Source: Ipomoea triloba
Taxonomy: Eukaryota > Streptophyta > Magnoliopsida > Solanales > Convolvulaceae
Assembly: GCF_003576645.1 (NCBI RefSeq)
Contig: NC_044927.1
Span: forward strand, 19,206,217 to 19,270,216
Reading direction: 5' to 3'
Length of the DNA: 64,000 nt
Shown here in pieces: positions 1-13,843 of the stretch; position 1 is the first letter of the stretch; each line of letters starts with the position of its first letter. A program made the position numbers and the translations under genes. The notes under the pieces are model-generated. The model did not search any database and had not been told where the DNA came from. It worked only from the letters and a program-made list of their open reading frames with translations.

Positions 1-64
<64 letters not shown>
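1..64. repeat. (AT)n microsatellite
   Basis: Uninterrupted AT dinucleotide run at the left window edge. It forms the left border of the first of three TIR elements that sit between TA arrays. Confidence 0.97.
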
Positions 65-65
<1 letters not shown>

Positions 66-69
<4 letters not shown>

Positions 70-321
70 TCCTCAATCCCATGAGAACAAGGCTTTAGGT
101 GAGGACGTGAGGTCAAATCTACACCTTTAAATTAATAATTTGAATGGCCCAGATTAACCCATATAAGTAACCACCACTTTTTAAAAAACTACCCCACTCT
201 TAAAAATATTGACAATAATAAATATATCAAAATAAATAATAACCATTAGATCTAACACAATCAACAACCATAATTTGTCCTCACATCCACACCTAAAGAA
301 TTGTTTTCAACAGAATAAAAA

Positions 322-323
<2 letters not shown>
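66..323. mobile_element. TIR element between (TA)n arrays, family 1
   Basis: About 260 bp with imperfect inverted ends. The left arm reads TTTAGGTGAGGACGTGAGG and the right arm, reversed, reads TTTAGGTGTGGATGTGAGG. It is flanked on both sides by (TA)n (1-64 and 324-355). No coding capacity. The arrangement resembles the rice Micron elements, which are known to lie inside TA microsatellites; family membership is inferred. Confidence 0.6.

Positions 324-355
<32 letters not shown>
324..355. repeat. (TA)n microsatellite
   Basis: Pure TA run shared as border by the elements at 66-323 and 356-748. Confidence 0.95.
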
Positions 356-359
<4 letters not shown>

Positions 360-748
360 TCAGTTCTCTTGCGGTGGGGTGTTTCCTGTGCTATTGTGCA
401 GTGGCTTTAGGTGCATAATTTTATGATTAAGGTGCGTGATTTGTATGCTTAAGGTGCGTGATATGTATGGTTAAGGTACGTGAGTTGTTGAAACTTAAGG
501 TGCGTCATTTTAAATCCTTAGATGCGCGGTTTGTGTTCTTAAGGTGCGTGACTTGTGTACTTAAGGTGTGTGATTTGTGTACTTAAGGTGTATAGTGTAC
601 TCTCAACTGAAGGTGCACCATTTAAAAATTTAGGTGCGCGGTTTATGTTTTTAGCTTAAGTTGCGTGATTTGTGTACTTAAGGTGTGCTGTTTTAATGTT
701 TAAGGTGAGTACCGCACAATCGTACGAGAAGGTACCTGAACCATTCGC
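356..748 (+). mobile_element. TIR element between (TA)n arrays, family 2, copy A
   Basis: The ends are GC-rich and inversely related (near 372-405 and 712-735, of the CCGCACAATCGTACG type). The interior is a degenerate tandem array of the word AAGGTGCGTGA with a 20-30 bp period. (TA)n lies on both sides. Non-coding. Copies B to E in this window share the GTGCGG-type ends. Confidence 0.65.
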
Positions 749-780
<32 letters not shown>

Positions 781-787
781 TATATAA
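749..787. repeat. (TA)n microsatellite
   Basis: TA run with one C interruption near 775, between copies A and B. Confidence 0.9.
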
Positions 788-1458
788 AAGGAAGGTTTCA
801 GATGCGGTTAAAGCTTCCCGTGCGGTTGTGCAGTGATCAATGCTCTTTAAAAAAAATTCTAAACTGATGCACCTTAAACTTCTAATCTACACACCTTAAG
901 TTGGATTAACATAAATATGACTTTGTAGAGAAAATCTTATAAAGAATATTGGTTGTGTTTTGGAACTTAAAAAAAAAAAAAAAACTGACGCACCTTAGGA
1001 ACGAAAACAACGCCCCTTAAAAACGGAAGCAACCCACCTTAAGAAGGAAAACTACGCACCTTAAGCTTTAGGTTAACTCACCTTAAGTTTCAACACTCAC
1101 ACACCTTAAGGATACAAACCACGCACCTTAAGCACACAAACCACGCATGCCGCACCTTAAGAAGAAAAAAAGGCACCTTAAGCTTCAGGTTAACTCACCT
1201 TAAGTTTCAACAACTACTCACTTTAAGCAAAACAATCACACACCTTAAGTATAAAAACGACGCACCTTAAGTACAAAACATATGCACCTTAAGTACAAAA
1301 GTCATGCATTTTAAGAAGGAAAACTACACACCTTAAATTTGATCTAGATGCAAAAATTACCAAATTGCCACCATTTTTTTTTTAATTTTGGTAATCTTGG
1401 ACGTTGATTTAAACAAGATCCATGGCTCAGATTTAATCGCACAACCGCACGGGAACTG

Positions 1459-1463
<5 letters not shown>
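788..1463 (-). mobile_element. TIR element between (TA)n arrays, family 2, copy B
   Basis: A perfect 17-bp inverted pair TTCCCGTGCGGTTGTGC occurs at 815-831 and 1439-1455. Inside is a tandem array of CACCTTAAG-containing units, the reverse complement of the array in copy A, so the two copies are in opposite orientation. TA arrays flank it. Non-coding. Confidence 0.75.

Positions 1464-1498
<35 letters not shown>
1464..1498. repeat. (TA)n microsatellite
   Basis: TA run that closes the first cluster of microsatellite-flanked elements. Confidence 0.95.
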
Positions 1499-1503
<5 letters not shown>

Positions 1504-1534
1504 CATTTGATTAAGACTTTTAAATACATTCGAT

Positions 1535-1827
1535 TAAGAAATATATTGTTATTCTAGTCTTTTAATTATTCTTCTTTGGAGCTCTCACACACTCGAAGTG
1601 TGAAATTGGAGTTGGCCGTGACTCGAATACGGTTAGGAGCTAGAAGCCTGCTCGAAAGGTTTCTTTCGTTACGTATTAGCATTCANATACAAGGTAATTA
1701 TATATTCTAATATACATAATTTCCTTAAAATAATATTTAGTCAATTATCTTATAATTACATATGATTCATTCCTTTTAGACCTTCCACTAATTACCACCA
1801 ATTATTTCTTTCCTTTGATGCGTATCA
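1535..1827 (-). mobile_element. 3' LTR remnant of a non-autonomous LTR element, internally inverted
   Basis: 1690-1827 repeats 5230-5362 in direct orientation, and the LTR start TGATACGCATC reads on the minus strand. The adjoining 1535-1685 matches 4383-4535, but in inverted orientation. The two halves meet at a single N (1686), so the inversion may be an assembly join rather than biology. Confidence 0.6.
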
Positions 1828-1835
1828 CTCTCCAT

Positions 1836-2614
1836 TAGACCTGGCAATTCGTGTATACGGGTTCGTTAACGGGTCAACACGATAACGACACGGACACGAT
1901 AAAGCTAAACACAAACACGACACGTTAAGGTTAACGGGTTCAAAATTGTAACACGAACACGAACACGATTTGTTAACGGGTTAAACGGGTTGACACGATA
2001 GACACGTTTTGTTAACGGGTTTCAGATCGTGTCGACACGATATGACACGAAACCATTTTAAACCCGCTAAATCTATTGATATATTAAAAACTAAAATTTA
2101 AAGTTAAGTTATATAAAAAAGAAATAAAACATACAATCCAATTCATCAAACAAACTAAAAAAATATTCAATCTATAACATTCATAAAATTATAAAATAAC
2201 ATCCAAAAATCATAATTAAAGAAGTCTATACTAGTTTTTAGAATAAAATTGAACACAATAAACATTCAAATTTCATATTGTTGAACATCAATAATTGGTG
2301 TATGATCTTGTCCTAATGTAGTAAATTCATTCTTAACCATGTTCATGAAATATTTTGTAAAGACAAAAATGACAATGGTTCTTAGCGGGTTCTAAACAGG
2401 TCTGTGTAAACGGGTTAACACGATAATGTTAACGGGTTAAACGGGTTCTTAATAGGTTTAACGGGTTGACCTGTTAAGACACGAAAACATAACGGGTTCT
2501 TAACAGGACAACCCGTTAACAACCCGGGACATGTTAAGGCTAAACACTAACTCGTTATTTTCGTGTCCGGTTTTGTGTCGTGTTAACGGGTCGTGTCGAT
2601 AATTGCCAGGTCTA
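1836..2614. mobile_element. Non-autonomous hAT element
   Basis: Perfect 14-bp terminal inverted repeats TAGACCTGGCAATT (1836-1849 and 2601-2614) flanked by an exact 8-bp target duplication CTCTCCAT (1828-1835 and 2615-2622). Eight-bp duplications are characteristic of hAT transposons. The interior is AT-rich with many scattered copies of CGGGTTAACACGA in both orientations near the ends, and no transposase. It landed next to the junction between coding end and LTR of the host retroelement. Confidence 0.88.
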
Positions 2615-3050
2615 CTCTCCATCCCTTCAAAAAACACCTTGTCCTCAAGGTGTAGAGAGGAATAGAATAAACATATCTTTGTTGAAGCGGCCCATGAAAC
2701 TTTGGATGGCGGCTAGTTGGCAAAACAAATGATTGAAATGGTTCTCGAGCTTGATCGTGACACATAAATGGCCTCCCCTTTTGACTTGCACCATCTAAAA
2801 ATACCTTTTGCTCCCCAATGTTGAGTTGCAAGTCTAACGTAATACTCACAAGTCTTGTCTCAAGATAATCCTCAAGAGACTCTATGTTGTTGAAATCTTG
2901 AATATTGCGTTCATCGTGAGTGGTTGGGAGAAAAACGGTTGCTATTGATGATTCCTTGGACTCTGGGCTACTTGGTTATTCTTGAAAAGTTAGATTACAA
3001 TAATTAGGAGTGTGACATTCCAAAGTGTCACCTTGGTTCGTCTGTAATTC
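2615..3050 (-). pseudogene. 3' coding end of a non-autonomous LTR element
   Basis: On the minus strand, 2620-2652 encodes HLEDKVFFEG, which resembles the C-terminal tail of Ty3/Gypsy polyproteins (LEDKV-x-EG motif), and the LTR starts directly after it. The stretch upstream (to about 3050) is open for long distances with a few stops and matches nothing I recognise. With LTR remnants at 1535-1827 and 4350-5362 it makes up the internal region of a short element lacking reverse transcriptase and integrase. Confidence 0.45.
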
Positions 3051-4110
3051 TCCACACACAGCCAACATCTCTAAATCAGGATATTTAAATATCTAAAACA
3101 CAACACTCATCGTAAATATTTTGGCCATGAAGAGCTTGTTTAGCCATGAATGCATCCAAGATAGAATTAAACCACACCAAAGCTTGAAAGTTGTAACTCT
3201 CATCCTTCAAAATATGAATATATTGTATATGTCCTTTTGTAGAAAAGATCTCATACAATACAAAATCATCAATTGGATACCATATTTGATATACAGAAAC
3301 CAAGGGTTGCACTCTCGTGCGAACTCTCGCCAAAGTGCACCTAGTTACACTTACAAGTGCACCTATTTTCACTTACAAGTGCACCTAGTTTCACTTAAAA
3401 GTGCACCTAGTTACACTTACAAGTGCACCTATTTTCACTTACAAGTGCGAGTAATTTACCTTGTTAATATTCATGCACCTATTTTCGCAAATATTTTCAC
3501 TTACAAATATCAGTAATTTACCTTGTTAATATTCATGCACCTGGGTGCAACCTAGGTGCACCTAGTTTTAACATAGGTTGCACCTAGTTATAACATTAGG
3601 TGCACCTAGTTATAACATTAGGTGCACTTAGTATTGATGCTCACTGTACAATTCACTTGCACCTGTAATACATTTTACTTGCATCTCCAATACATTTTAC
3701 TTGCACTTGTGCAAATAATTTACTTTGTTAACATTCATGCACCTGGTTGCAACCTATGTGCACCTAGTTATAACATTAAGTGCACCTAGTTATAACATTA
3801 GGTGCACTTAGTATTGATGCTCATTGTACAATTTACTTGCACTTGTAATACATTTTACTTGCACGTGTGCACCTATTTTCACTTGCAGGTGCAAGTAATT
3901 TACCTTGTTAACATTTATGCACCTGGGTGCACCTATGTGCACCTAGTTATAACATGACGTGCACCTAGTTATAACGTTAGGTGCAACTACATTCCGGACA
4001 CGTGTCGCGCTGTGATTCGTCCGCATTTCTCTCCTGGACGGCCAGTACGCATTTGAACGCGATCCCAGAAACCAATAAGCACTGATGAGTAATATTTTCC
4101 ATAATCAAAA
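3050..4110 (-). pseudogene. Captured RRM fragment of a polypyrimidine-tract-binding protein
   Basis: Minus-strand translation of 3085-3303, continued at 4066-4105 beyond an inserted Mutator-like element, gives an RNA-recognition motif. The words YPIDDFVLYEIFS, FQALVWFN and ALHGQNIYDECC parallel the plant PTB RRM (YPxTVxVLHQVFS, FQALIQY, ALQGRNIYDGCC), in that order and spacing. A stop codon follows LDI, and the PTB-like text (PDLEMLAV) goes on after it. The fragment of about 95 codons lies between a primer-binding-like segment (near 4300-4375) and a Gypsy-type coding end, so it appears to be host sequence carried by an LTR element. It is broken by the stop and by the 762-bp insertion. Function as RNA binder is not expected. 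PTB assignment is from recall of the family. Confidence 0.6.
3304..4065. mobile_element. Mutator-like element filled with a GTGCACCTA minisatellite
   Basis: An exact 10-bp duplication CAGAAACCAA flanks it (3294-3303 and 4066-4075). The termini are weakly inverted (GGG-x-T-x-GC...TGCG-x-ACT). The interior is an array of GTGCACCTA / TATAACATTAGGTGCAC units of variable period. The TSD length of 9-10 bp fits Mutator-like elements. No transposase. It interrupts the RRM fragment. Confidence 0.65.
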
Positions 4111-4349
4111 TAAAAAATATGTTTTTTTCTTTTTGTCGTGTTTTCCACTACTTTTCTCTTTTTTTTTTCTTCTTCTTTTTTTTTTTTTGATTTTTTTCCA
4201 CTGTTTTTTTGTTTTGTTCTTTTTTTTAAAGAGATGCTGTAAAAAAAAGAAATAAAAATAAAAAGAAAAAGATAGGAGATACTCTCACCAATAGAATCAA
4301 TGAAAGCACCAATATTACGTATTGCCTTCACGAATTCTCTCAATGAGAG

Positions 4350-5362
4350 TAGCAATGAAAGCACCAATGTTACGTATGTATTGGCATTCAATACGCAACG
4401 AAAGAAACCTTTAATTTCGAGCAAGCTTTTAGCTCCTAACCGTATTCGAGTCACGACCAACTCCAATTTCACACTTCGAGCGTGTGAGAGCTCCAAAGAA
4501 GAATAATTAAAAGACTAGAATAACAATATATTTCTCTTGAGTGGTTCCCGGTATTCATATACAATGGTCAGTTCTTATATCGTGGACCGCAGTCCACAAT
4601 GCATTGTGGACCGCGGTTCCAAAACAACGTCGTTTTAGTAAGTGGGAGACGGAGCCTCGTAATTGACACTACAGTTCATTTCAAAAGATACTGCCTTACA
4701 TTTGTTTTGATATTATCGAATGCAACTGTAGTTATATCAAAATGTAACTGTAGTTGTGTTGAAATGTAACTGCAGTGTATATGAAAAAATACTGAATAAC
4801 AGTTTCACATTTGTGTTTGATATTATCGAATGAAACTGTAGTTATATCAAAATGTAATTGTAGTTGTGTTGAAATGTAACTGTAGTGTATATGAACAGAT
4901 ACTGAATAACAGTTTCACTTTTGTGTTTTTATATTATCGAATGAAACTGTAGTTATATCAAAATGTAACTGCAGTTGTGTTGAAAGGTAACTGTAGTTGT
5001 GTTGAAATGTAACTGAAGTTGTGTTGAAATGTAACTGCAGTATATATGAAAAGAAAGTGAGTGGCGCGAATTCATCCGTCTGTTTTCATTAATCAAAACG
5101 ACGTCGTTTTGGGACCGCGGTCCACAATGCATTGTAGACCACGGTCCACGATATAATTTGCGTACAATGGTCCTATTTATACTAAACTACTAACACCTAT
5201 AATAATTAAGTTACTACAATTATTCTAACTATACAAGGTAATTATATATTCTAATATACATAATTTCCTTAAAATAATATTTAGTCAATTATATTATAAT
5301 TATTCATTCCTTTTAGATCTTCTACTAATTACCACCAATTATTTCTTTCCTTTGATGCGTAT
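4350..5362 (-). mobile_element. 5' LTR of the RRM-carrying element, interrupted
   Basis: Reads on the minus strand from TGATACGCATC (5345-5362) through 5163, then after the inserted MULE from 4569 to about 4350. It is followed by the segment ATTGGTGCTTTCATTG, present twice (near 4308-4338 and 4345-4375), the sort of sequence found at LTR/primer-binding junctions in plant Gypsy elements. Its parts match 1535-1827. Confidence 0.55.
4570..5162. mobile_element. Mutator-like element with long GC-rich TIRs
   Basis: A 10-bp duplication TACAATGGTC flanks it (4560-4569 and 5163-5172). The TIRs are about 65 bp long and contain palindromic words GGACCGCGGTCC and CACAATGCATTGTG. The interior is a tandem array of AACTGTAGTT / GTTGAAATGTAACTG units. 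Non-coding. It sits in the 5' LTR of the RRM-carrying element. Confidence 0.82.
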
Positions 5363-5620
5363 CAAAATATCTTTAAAAGTATACAAAATTGATGATACAA
5401 TAAACCCCGATCTTTTAGTTTGATATTAGTTGACTGACAGAACATAATTGTGTTTAGAAAAAAAAAAAAAAACCTAAATCGTAGCGACTAGCGAGGCGAC
5501 CGTGAGTCTAAGATAACCTCTATGTCACGGTTTGGTTATGGTAAAGTTGGTTATTTCCCAGTCAATACGATTTGGCAGTCGAAATTGGAATAACTTAAAT
5601 ATCTAGAAGCGAGCTTACTA

Positions 5621-5626
5621 TATAAT
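5621..5626 (+). promoter_or_regulatory. Likely TATA box of the GH9 gene
   Basis: TATAAT lies 82 bp upstream of the ATG at 5708, the expected range for a plant gene with a short leader. The whole promoter interval 5363-5707 is unique-looking AT-rich DNA directly after the LTR end at 5362, so the retroelement abuts the promoter. Confidence 0.5.
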
Positions 5627-5707
5627 GCCTGCATGTATGTCTAATAAGCTCACAAATCACAATAGCATCCCACAATAAAGACGTAAATTGCAGTAAAGTG
5701 TTCCAAA

Positions 5708-8336
<2,629 letters not shown>

Positions 8337-8675
8337 GCCATATATATATATATAGCTTCCACTTTTGTTGTTTTAATTTTGTAGATTGGTCTGAATTAAA
8401 TCCGGGAAGGATTTGATATGGAAGTACGTATATTCATCACGCATGTAACGAATATTGTACTACTAAGTCCAATGAAGTGCTATATTTAACGTAAGAAAGC
8501 TATGGGAATAAAGGAAAATAAGATCCCTCAATTTTAGGGGTCGGTCAGTAGATTCAATTGTGTCTGTCCATATATACTTTTTGAGTCAATACTTTTATTG
8601 GGGTTTGAATCAAGAAACATCCCAGTCAATACTTCCATATATACTTTCTGAGTCAATACTTTACATTGTTGAAGG
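8337..8675 (+). other. 3' flank of the GH9 gene
   Basis: Begins with a short TA run and the word TAGCTTCCACTTTTG, also found in similar form behind the stop of the second GH9 gene. Several loose AATAAA-like signals occur. Nothing else recognised before the Copia LTR. Confidence 0.6.
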
Positions 8676-8867
8676 TAACGCGAAGAGAAGTAAAAGCTAA
8701 AAGGAAGAAGAAGATTGGTTGTAGAATGCGGCTTGTTTTCATTGCTTTACAACACGTGTATACATGGAGTTTATATAGATGACAGGTGACAGTTGCAACT
8801 GATCATAGAGTATGGAGTTTACAAGAATGCCCTCACTTATTCTGCTCATTTCCTTTATTGCCCAATA
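8676..8867 (-). repeat. 3' LTR of Copia element 1
   Basis: This 192-bp LTR matches the split copy at 13856-13941 plus 20812-20922, which also totals 192 bp. On the minus strand it begins TATTGGGC and ends GCGTTA, non-canonical ends. A G run (C on plus, 8868-8881) sits where the polypurine tract belongs. I found no target duplication. Confidence 0.82.
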
Positions 8868-8899
8868 CCCCCCCCCCCCCCAATAAGCTGGAGCATGCA

Positions 8900-11800
8900 A
8901 ATGTTGTATGCCTAGCTTAAATACAAAGTGGTTGAACTGTGAACGAAGGTGGTAGAGGCTTTGTAAACCCATCTGCTATTTGATTTGAAGAAGACATAGA
9001 TAATAGCCTGATCAACCCTTGGTTTAGTTTCTCTTTGACGATATGGCAATTGATCTCTATGTGCTTGGTGCGCTCATGAAATATTTGATTTTCAGCTATG
9101 GCAACTGCAGACTTGTTATCGCAGAACAGAGTTGCTGGTTTACTTGTTTCGACTTGCAAGTCTTGGAGAAGGAATGTGAGCCATTGGATTTCACACACTG
9201 TGGCAGCCAAGGCGTGGTATTCTACTTTGGATGAAGACTTTGATACAGTAGCCTGCTTCTTGGACCTCCATGAAACCAGTGTTGATCCTAAGAATGCATA
9301 GTAGCCCGTAATTGATCTCGGAGTTTCACTACATGCAGCCCAGTCTGAATCTGAAAAGACTTTGAGCTGAATATCTTTGTTTGCCGGATAGAAAATGCCT
9401 TGGCCGGGTGAACTTTTGATGTATCGTAGAACCCGATGTGCTGCTGTTAAATGTTGATCTATTGGGGCTTCTACGAACTGGCTTGGCTATTGAATGACAT
9501 AAGTGATGTTCGGCTTTGTGGCCGTGAGATATAGTAACTTCCCCACCAATCTTCTGTAGCAACTAGCATCGGTAAGGGGGGGGGGGTGCCATCATGAGTT
9601 AACTTTGAATTGTGAGCCATCAGGGTGTTGGCAGGTTTGCATCCCAGGAAACCAACTTCACCAAAAATTTCCAGAGCATACTTGCGTTGACACAAGTTGA
9701 GCCCATTTTCTGTCGTGTGTGCCTCAATCCCCAAGAAGTAGCCAAGGGTTCCTAAGTCCTTGATTTTGAAGGTGCTATCCAAGAATAACTTCAGCTCTTG
9801 GATTAGATCTAATCTGGCACTCGCCACTAAGATGTCGTCGACGTACACAAGCAGAGCTTTGAAGTTGGCAGCGTTTCCTTTGGTGAATAGTGATGAATCT
9901 GCTTTGGATTGTTTAAATTCGATGTGAGATAAGGCAGCACTGAGCTTTGCATTCCATTGCTTACTAGCTTGTTTGAGCCCGTATAACAATCTTAACAGTC
10001 TGCACACTTGATTTGAATTCTCCTTTGAAAACCCGGTGGGAGAACCATATATACTTCTTCATTAAGGTCACCATGAAGGAAGGTATTGTTGATGTCCAAC
10101 TGGTGAATGTGCCATGCCTTCGAAGTGGCCACTCCCAAAAATGTGCGAATAATTGTGATTCTTTCCACTGGAGAAAATGTTTCAAGATAATCCACACCAA
10201 GCTGTTGAGTATACCCCTTCGCCACAAGTCTTGCCTTGTGTCTTTCTACCGTGCCATCAGCCTTTAGTTTAGTTTTGTATACCCATTTGCATCCGATGGG
10301 AATTTTTTTTTGGGGGGGGGGGAGGGGGGTCANNNNNNNNNNNNNNNNNNNNNNNNNNNNNNNNNNNNNNNNNNNNNNNNNNNNNNNNNNNNNNNNNNNN
10401 NNNNNNNNNNNNNNNNNNNNNNNNNNNNNNNNNNNNNNNNNNNNNNNNNNNNNNNNNNNNNNNNNNNNNNNNNNNNNNNNNNNNNNNNNNNNNNNNNNNN
10501 NNNNNNNNNNNNNNNNNNNNNNNNNNNNNNNNNNNNNNNNNNNNNNNNNNNNNNNNNNNNNNNNNNNNNNNNNNNNNNNNNNNNNNNNNNNNNNNNNNNN
10601 NNNNNNNNNNNNNNNNNNNNNNNNNNNNNNNNNNNNNNNNNNNNNNNNNNNNNNNNNNNNNNNNNNNNNNGGGGGGGGGGGAGGGAGATCAGTTAATTCC
10701 AAAGTGTTATTATTCTGAAGGGCTTCTATTTCTGCAGCCATTGCCTTTTGCCAGCATGCAGTCATGTTTAACATCCTGTGCATATGTCTTTGGTTCATTA
10801 ATTATAGTGACCGCTATGGAGAAGACCTTGTGAGGGGGCTCAAGCTTGTCATATGATAACACCTTTGAAAGAGTATGAGGGGTGGATTTGCTACGTATCA
10901 CTGACTCACAGTAGAAATCCTGCAGTCGGGTTGGCATTTTCCGTTGTCTGCTAGACCTTCTAGGTTGCAAGGGAAGGTCAGTGTTGACACTCATAGAGCT
11001 AGTATCACGCTGCATAGAGTCTAGGTGAAGGGCTCTATCATTAACTGAATAACCAGCAGATAATGAACTACCATCAGTGAGAGGATTATTATTATCCAGT
11101 GGCTCAGTTTCCATATTCTTGTTATCATTATCATTATGGTTGTCAACCTGCATGAAGTCAGAGTGAGGAGAAATGCCATTATCTTGCAGACTGTTATAAT
11201 CCGAGTGAATGCCATTATCCATAGAACTATCTTCTGCTTGTGTTTGAATATTCTCAAGAGCTTGGAAGTTGAATTCCTCACAGTTCATTGTAGGTATGAT
11301 GGGCAGAGGAGGATCATATAACGAAGGATTAGACTCTGCTGGCTGGTGCTCCTTTTTATCAAATGGAAACTGAGCTTCATAGAAAATTACATCATGTGAG
11401 ATAAAAGTTGAATTATCAAGTATATCATATAAAAGATACACTTTGATGTTTGCAGGCATACCAATGAAGACACATTTTCTGCTCCTAGTAGCCATCTTGT
11501 GGAGAGAATGTGGCAAAGTGGAGGCATAGCACAAGCAACCGAATACCCTTAAGCTATTTAAATCTGGTTCCTTCCCATATAACCTCTTGTAGGGGCTTAA
11601 CTATTGTGTGAGAAAGGCTGCATGTATAACACATTGTCCCCAGAATTCCAAGGGTAAATTGGCTTGAAACCGTAGAACTCTAGCTACATTTAGAATATGT
11701 TGGTGTTTGCGTTCTGCAACGGCATTTTGTTCTGGTGTATTGACACATGTTGTTTGATGAATTATACCATTGTCACTGAAGAACTCTCTCATGTTGAATT

Positions 11801-13700
11801 CTGGGTTATTGTCACTCCGAATAGTCTTAACAGATAAACCAAACTATGTGTGAACCATTTTCTGAAACATTTTCATTAGCCCATGTACTTCAGATTTATT
11901 CTTCATCAAATGAATCCATGTATATCGCGAATAGTGTCATCAACTATGGTTAGAAAATACCTTTCACCCCCCAAAGATTGAACCACAAAGGGACCCCAAA
12001 TGTCAACATGAATTAATTCAAAGCAAGTTTTTGTCACAGTATTGCTCAAAGTAAAAGGAGACCTTTTGTGTTTTGCAAAGTGACACACATCACATGTAGG
12101 AATCTTAGAATGGCTAACATGAACATCAGTAACAAGGTGTATTTTATTCATAGGGAAATGCCCTAAACGCTGGTGCCAAATTTCAGCACTACATGTCACA
12201 ACAAGACATTTACTACTATTATTTTGAACTTCTGGTGCACCAATCAGCAAGTATAGAGCCCTATCCTTTCTAGCAAAACCAGTCGTCTTCCCCGTCTTCA
12301 CATGACTCTCCCGAAGAAGGCACTGATCAGAATTAAACGTTAGCATATATGAAGGTGAAGTTTGAAGCAGCCTACTGACAGATATGATGTTGAATTGGAA
12401 AGATGGTATATGCAAGACATTTCTCAAACACAAACTGTCATTCAATCTTATGTCCCCAATATGATCAACTACTGCTTGTTTCCTATCAGGCAAATTAACT
12501 ATTGTCTTAACCACAGATTGATAATTCTCAAAGAAATCTAGTGAACATGCTATATGATCAGTGGCCCTAGAATCCAAGATCCAAGTAGATGAATGTAAAG
12601 AAACGGAGTTAATAATTGTTTTGATAGGAAACCTGCCTTCACCTGTGGGAGATTCCTTGATGAAATTTGGCCTAAGTGTGACTGCTGTAGTGGTGGAGGG
12701 TTGACTTTGTTCCATTTGAGCCTGCAATAACGAAATGAGTTTTTTAAGCTGCTCATTCGTATTGTTGTTATCACTGTTTCCAGATGTAGAAGCTGCCATC
12801 ATAGCCTGCTGTTTCCCTTTTGATTTGTAACCAGGTACCCAGCCGGGGGGGGGGGGGAACCATGTTTCTTATAGCATTTTTCGATTGTGTACCCTGTCAT
12901 ACCGCAGTACGTACACTTCGCGGTCTTATTTCCACCACTAGTGTAGTTGTTCTTCTTGCCATTTTAGTGACTGAAAGTTCCCGCTACAATGTCCTCTGTA
13001 TTTTCTTGATTAGCCTGAACAACATTGGCGTGGTTGAACTCCATGCCGTTCAAATTCAGATTCACAAAGTTCAACTGCCTTTCGGTTTTCTCCGCCATTA
13101 CAAACACTTTGTGCATGTCCGGCAGTGGATCAAGAACTAGAACTCCAGACTTCAGGGAGTTATATTCGTCATTCAGACCTTGAAGAAATTTGATAACCTG
13201 ATCGATCTCGCGTTCGCTCCTTATTTCGTCAAGAAGATCACAAGAACACCGCGGATCGCACTTATAGATTGGTAGAGGTCTGAGCTCGTTCATCTGCTCC
13301 CAGAGTGTGCGACACTTCAATTCGTGAAATAATCGTTCACAAACAGATTTCCTTGTTTCAAGGCATAGATCGCAGTTTGTAAGGAAGAAATTCGCTGAGC
13401 ATCTCTCTGATCGAATCTCTTCTTTAGATCATTCCATACCTCCTTAGCTTTGTCCATATGCATAACGGACTGTGCGATTGACGGATGAACAGATTTCACG
13501 ATCCATGCGCAGATCATGAGATTGCACCGCCTCCAAACAGCGTAGTGGCTGTGTGATCTGTCCGTCGCAACTGTGCTGCCATCGATGATCATCCATTTGT
13601 TCTTCATCTCCAATGCAACTCGCATAGAGATGCTCCAGGTGCAATAGTTAGCGCTACCTATGAGGGGAGGGCTAACAAGAGTAGCATTCTCGATATCATC
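8900..13700 (-). pseudogene. Decayed Copia polyprotein (gag-PR-IN-RT-RH)
   Basis: Reading right to left: gag (13644-12900) with a zinc knuckle CTYCGMTGYTIEKC in which the His is Tyr; protease with DSR instead of DSG (about 12552-12590); integrase zinc-binding HQRLGH...CDVC (12200-12060) and core pieces HVDIWGP, FFSDNG; reverse transcriptase IGCKWVYK (about 10290), [21 protein letters not shown] (about 9850); and RNase H with ADGFTKPLP (about 8960). The order PR-IN-RT-RH defines Copia. Frameshifts, stops, altered catalytic residues, long G runs and an N gap break the frame. The copy cannot encode a working polyprotein. Confidence 0.92.
10333..10670. other. Assembly gap of 338 N flanked by G runs
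   Basis: The gap sits between the codons for LPP and [11 protein letters not shown]. In Copia reverse transcriptases these are separated by at most a few residues, so little or no real sequence is likely missing. The gap appears to be caused by a G/C homopolymer. Confidence 0.85.
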
Positions 13701-13843
13701 TGTGTTGCTGTTCCTCTATGGCGTCAAGCTCCTCTGCGGGTTGACTGTGCGAGTTGGTGATCGCTCGATTGGAGTGCTAGGGCGAGTTCTCTGGTTGGAT
13801 TCCACGGTGCCGGAAACGGCAGCCGCATAACTTCCAGGTCGCC

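Noticed and set aside
1344..1529. ORFs with YIYIYIY stretches here and at 27798-28079, 29664-30267
   Set aside because: They are translations of (TA)n arrays and their neighbours, without codon bias or any domain.
3304..4065. Repeat array considered as CRISPR-like
   Set aside because: Units are variable, spacers are not unique, the genome is eukaryotic, and the array lies within a 10-bp target duplication as part of a transposon.
4300..4506. 68-codon plus-strand ORF and the overlapping 169-codon minus ORF
   Set aside because: Both lie in an LTR and primer-binding region with low-complexity T/A tracts.
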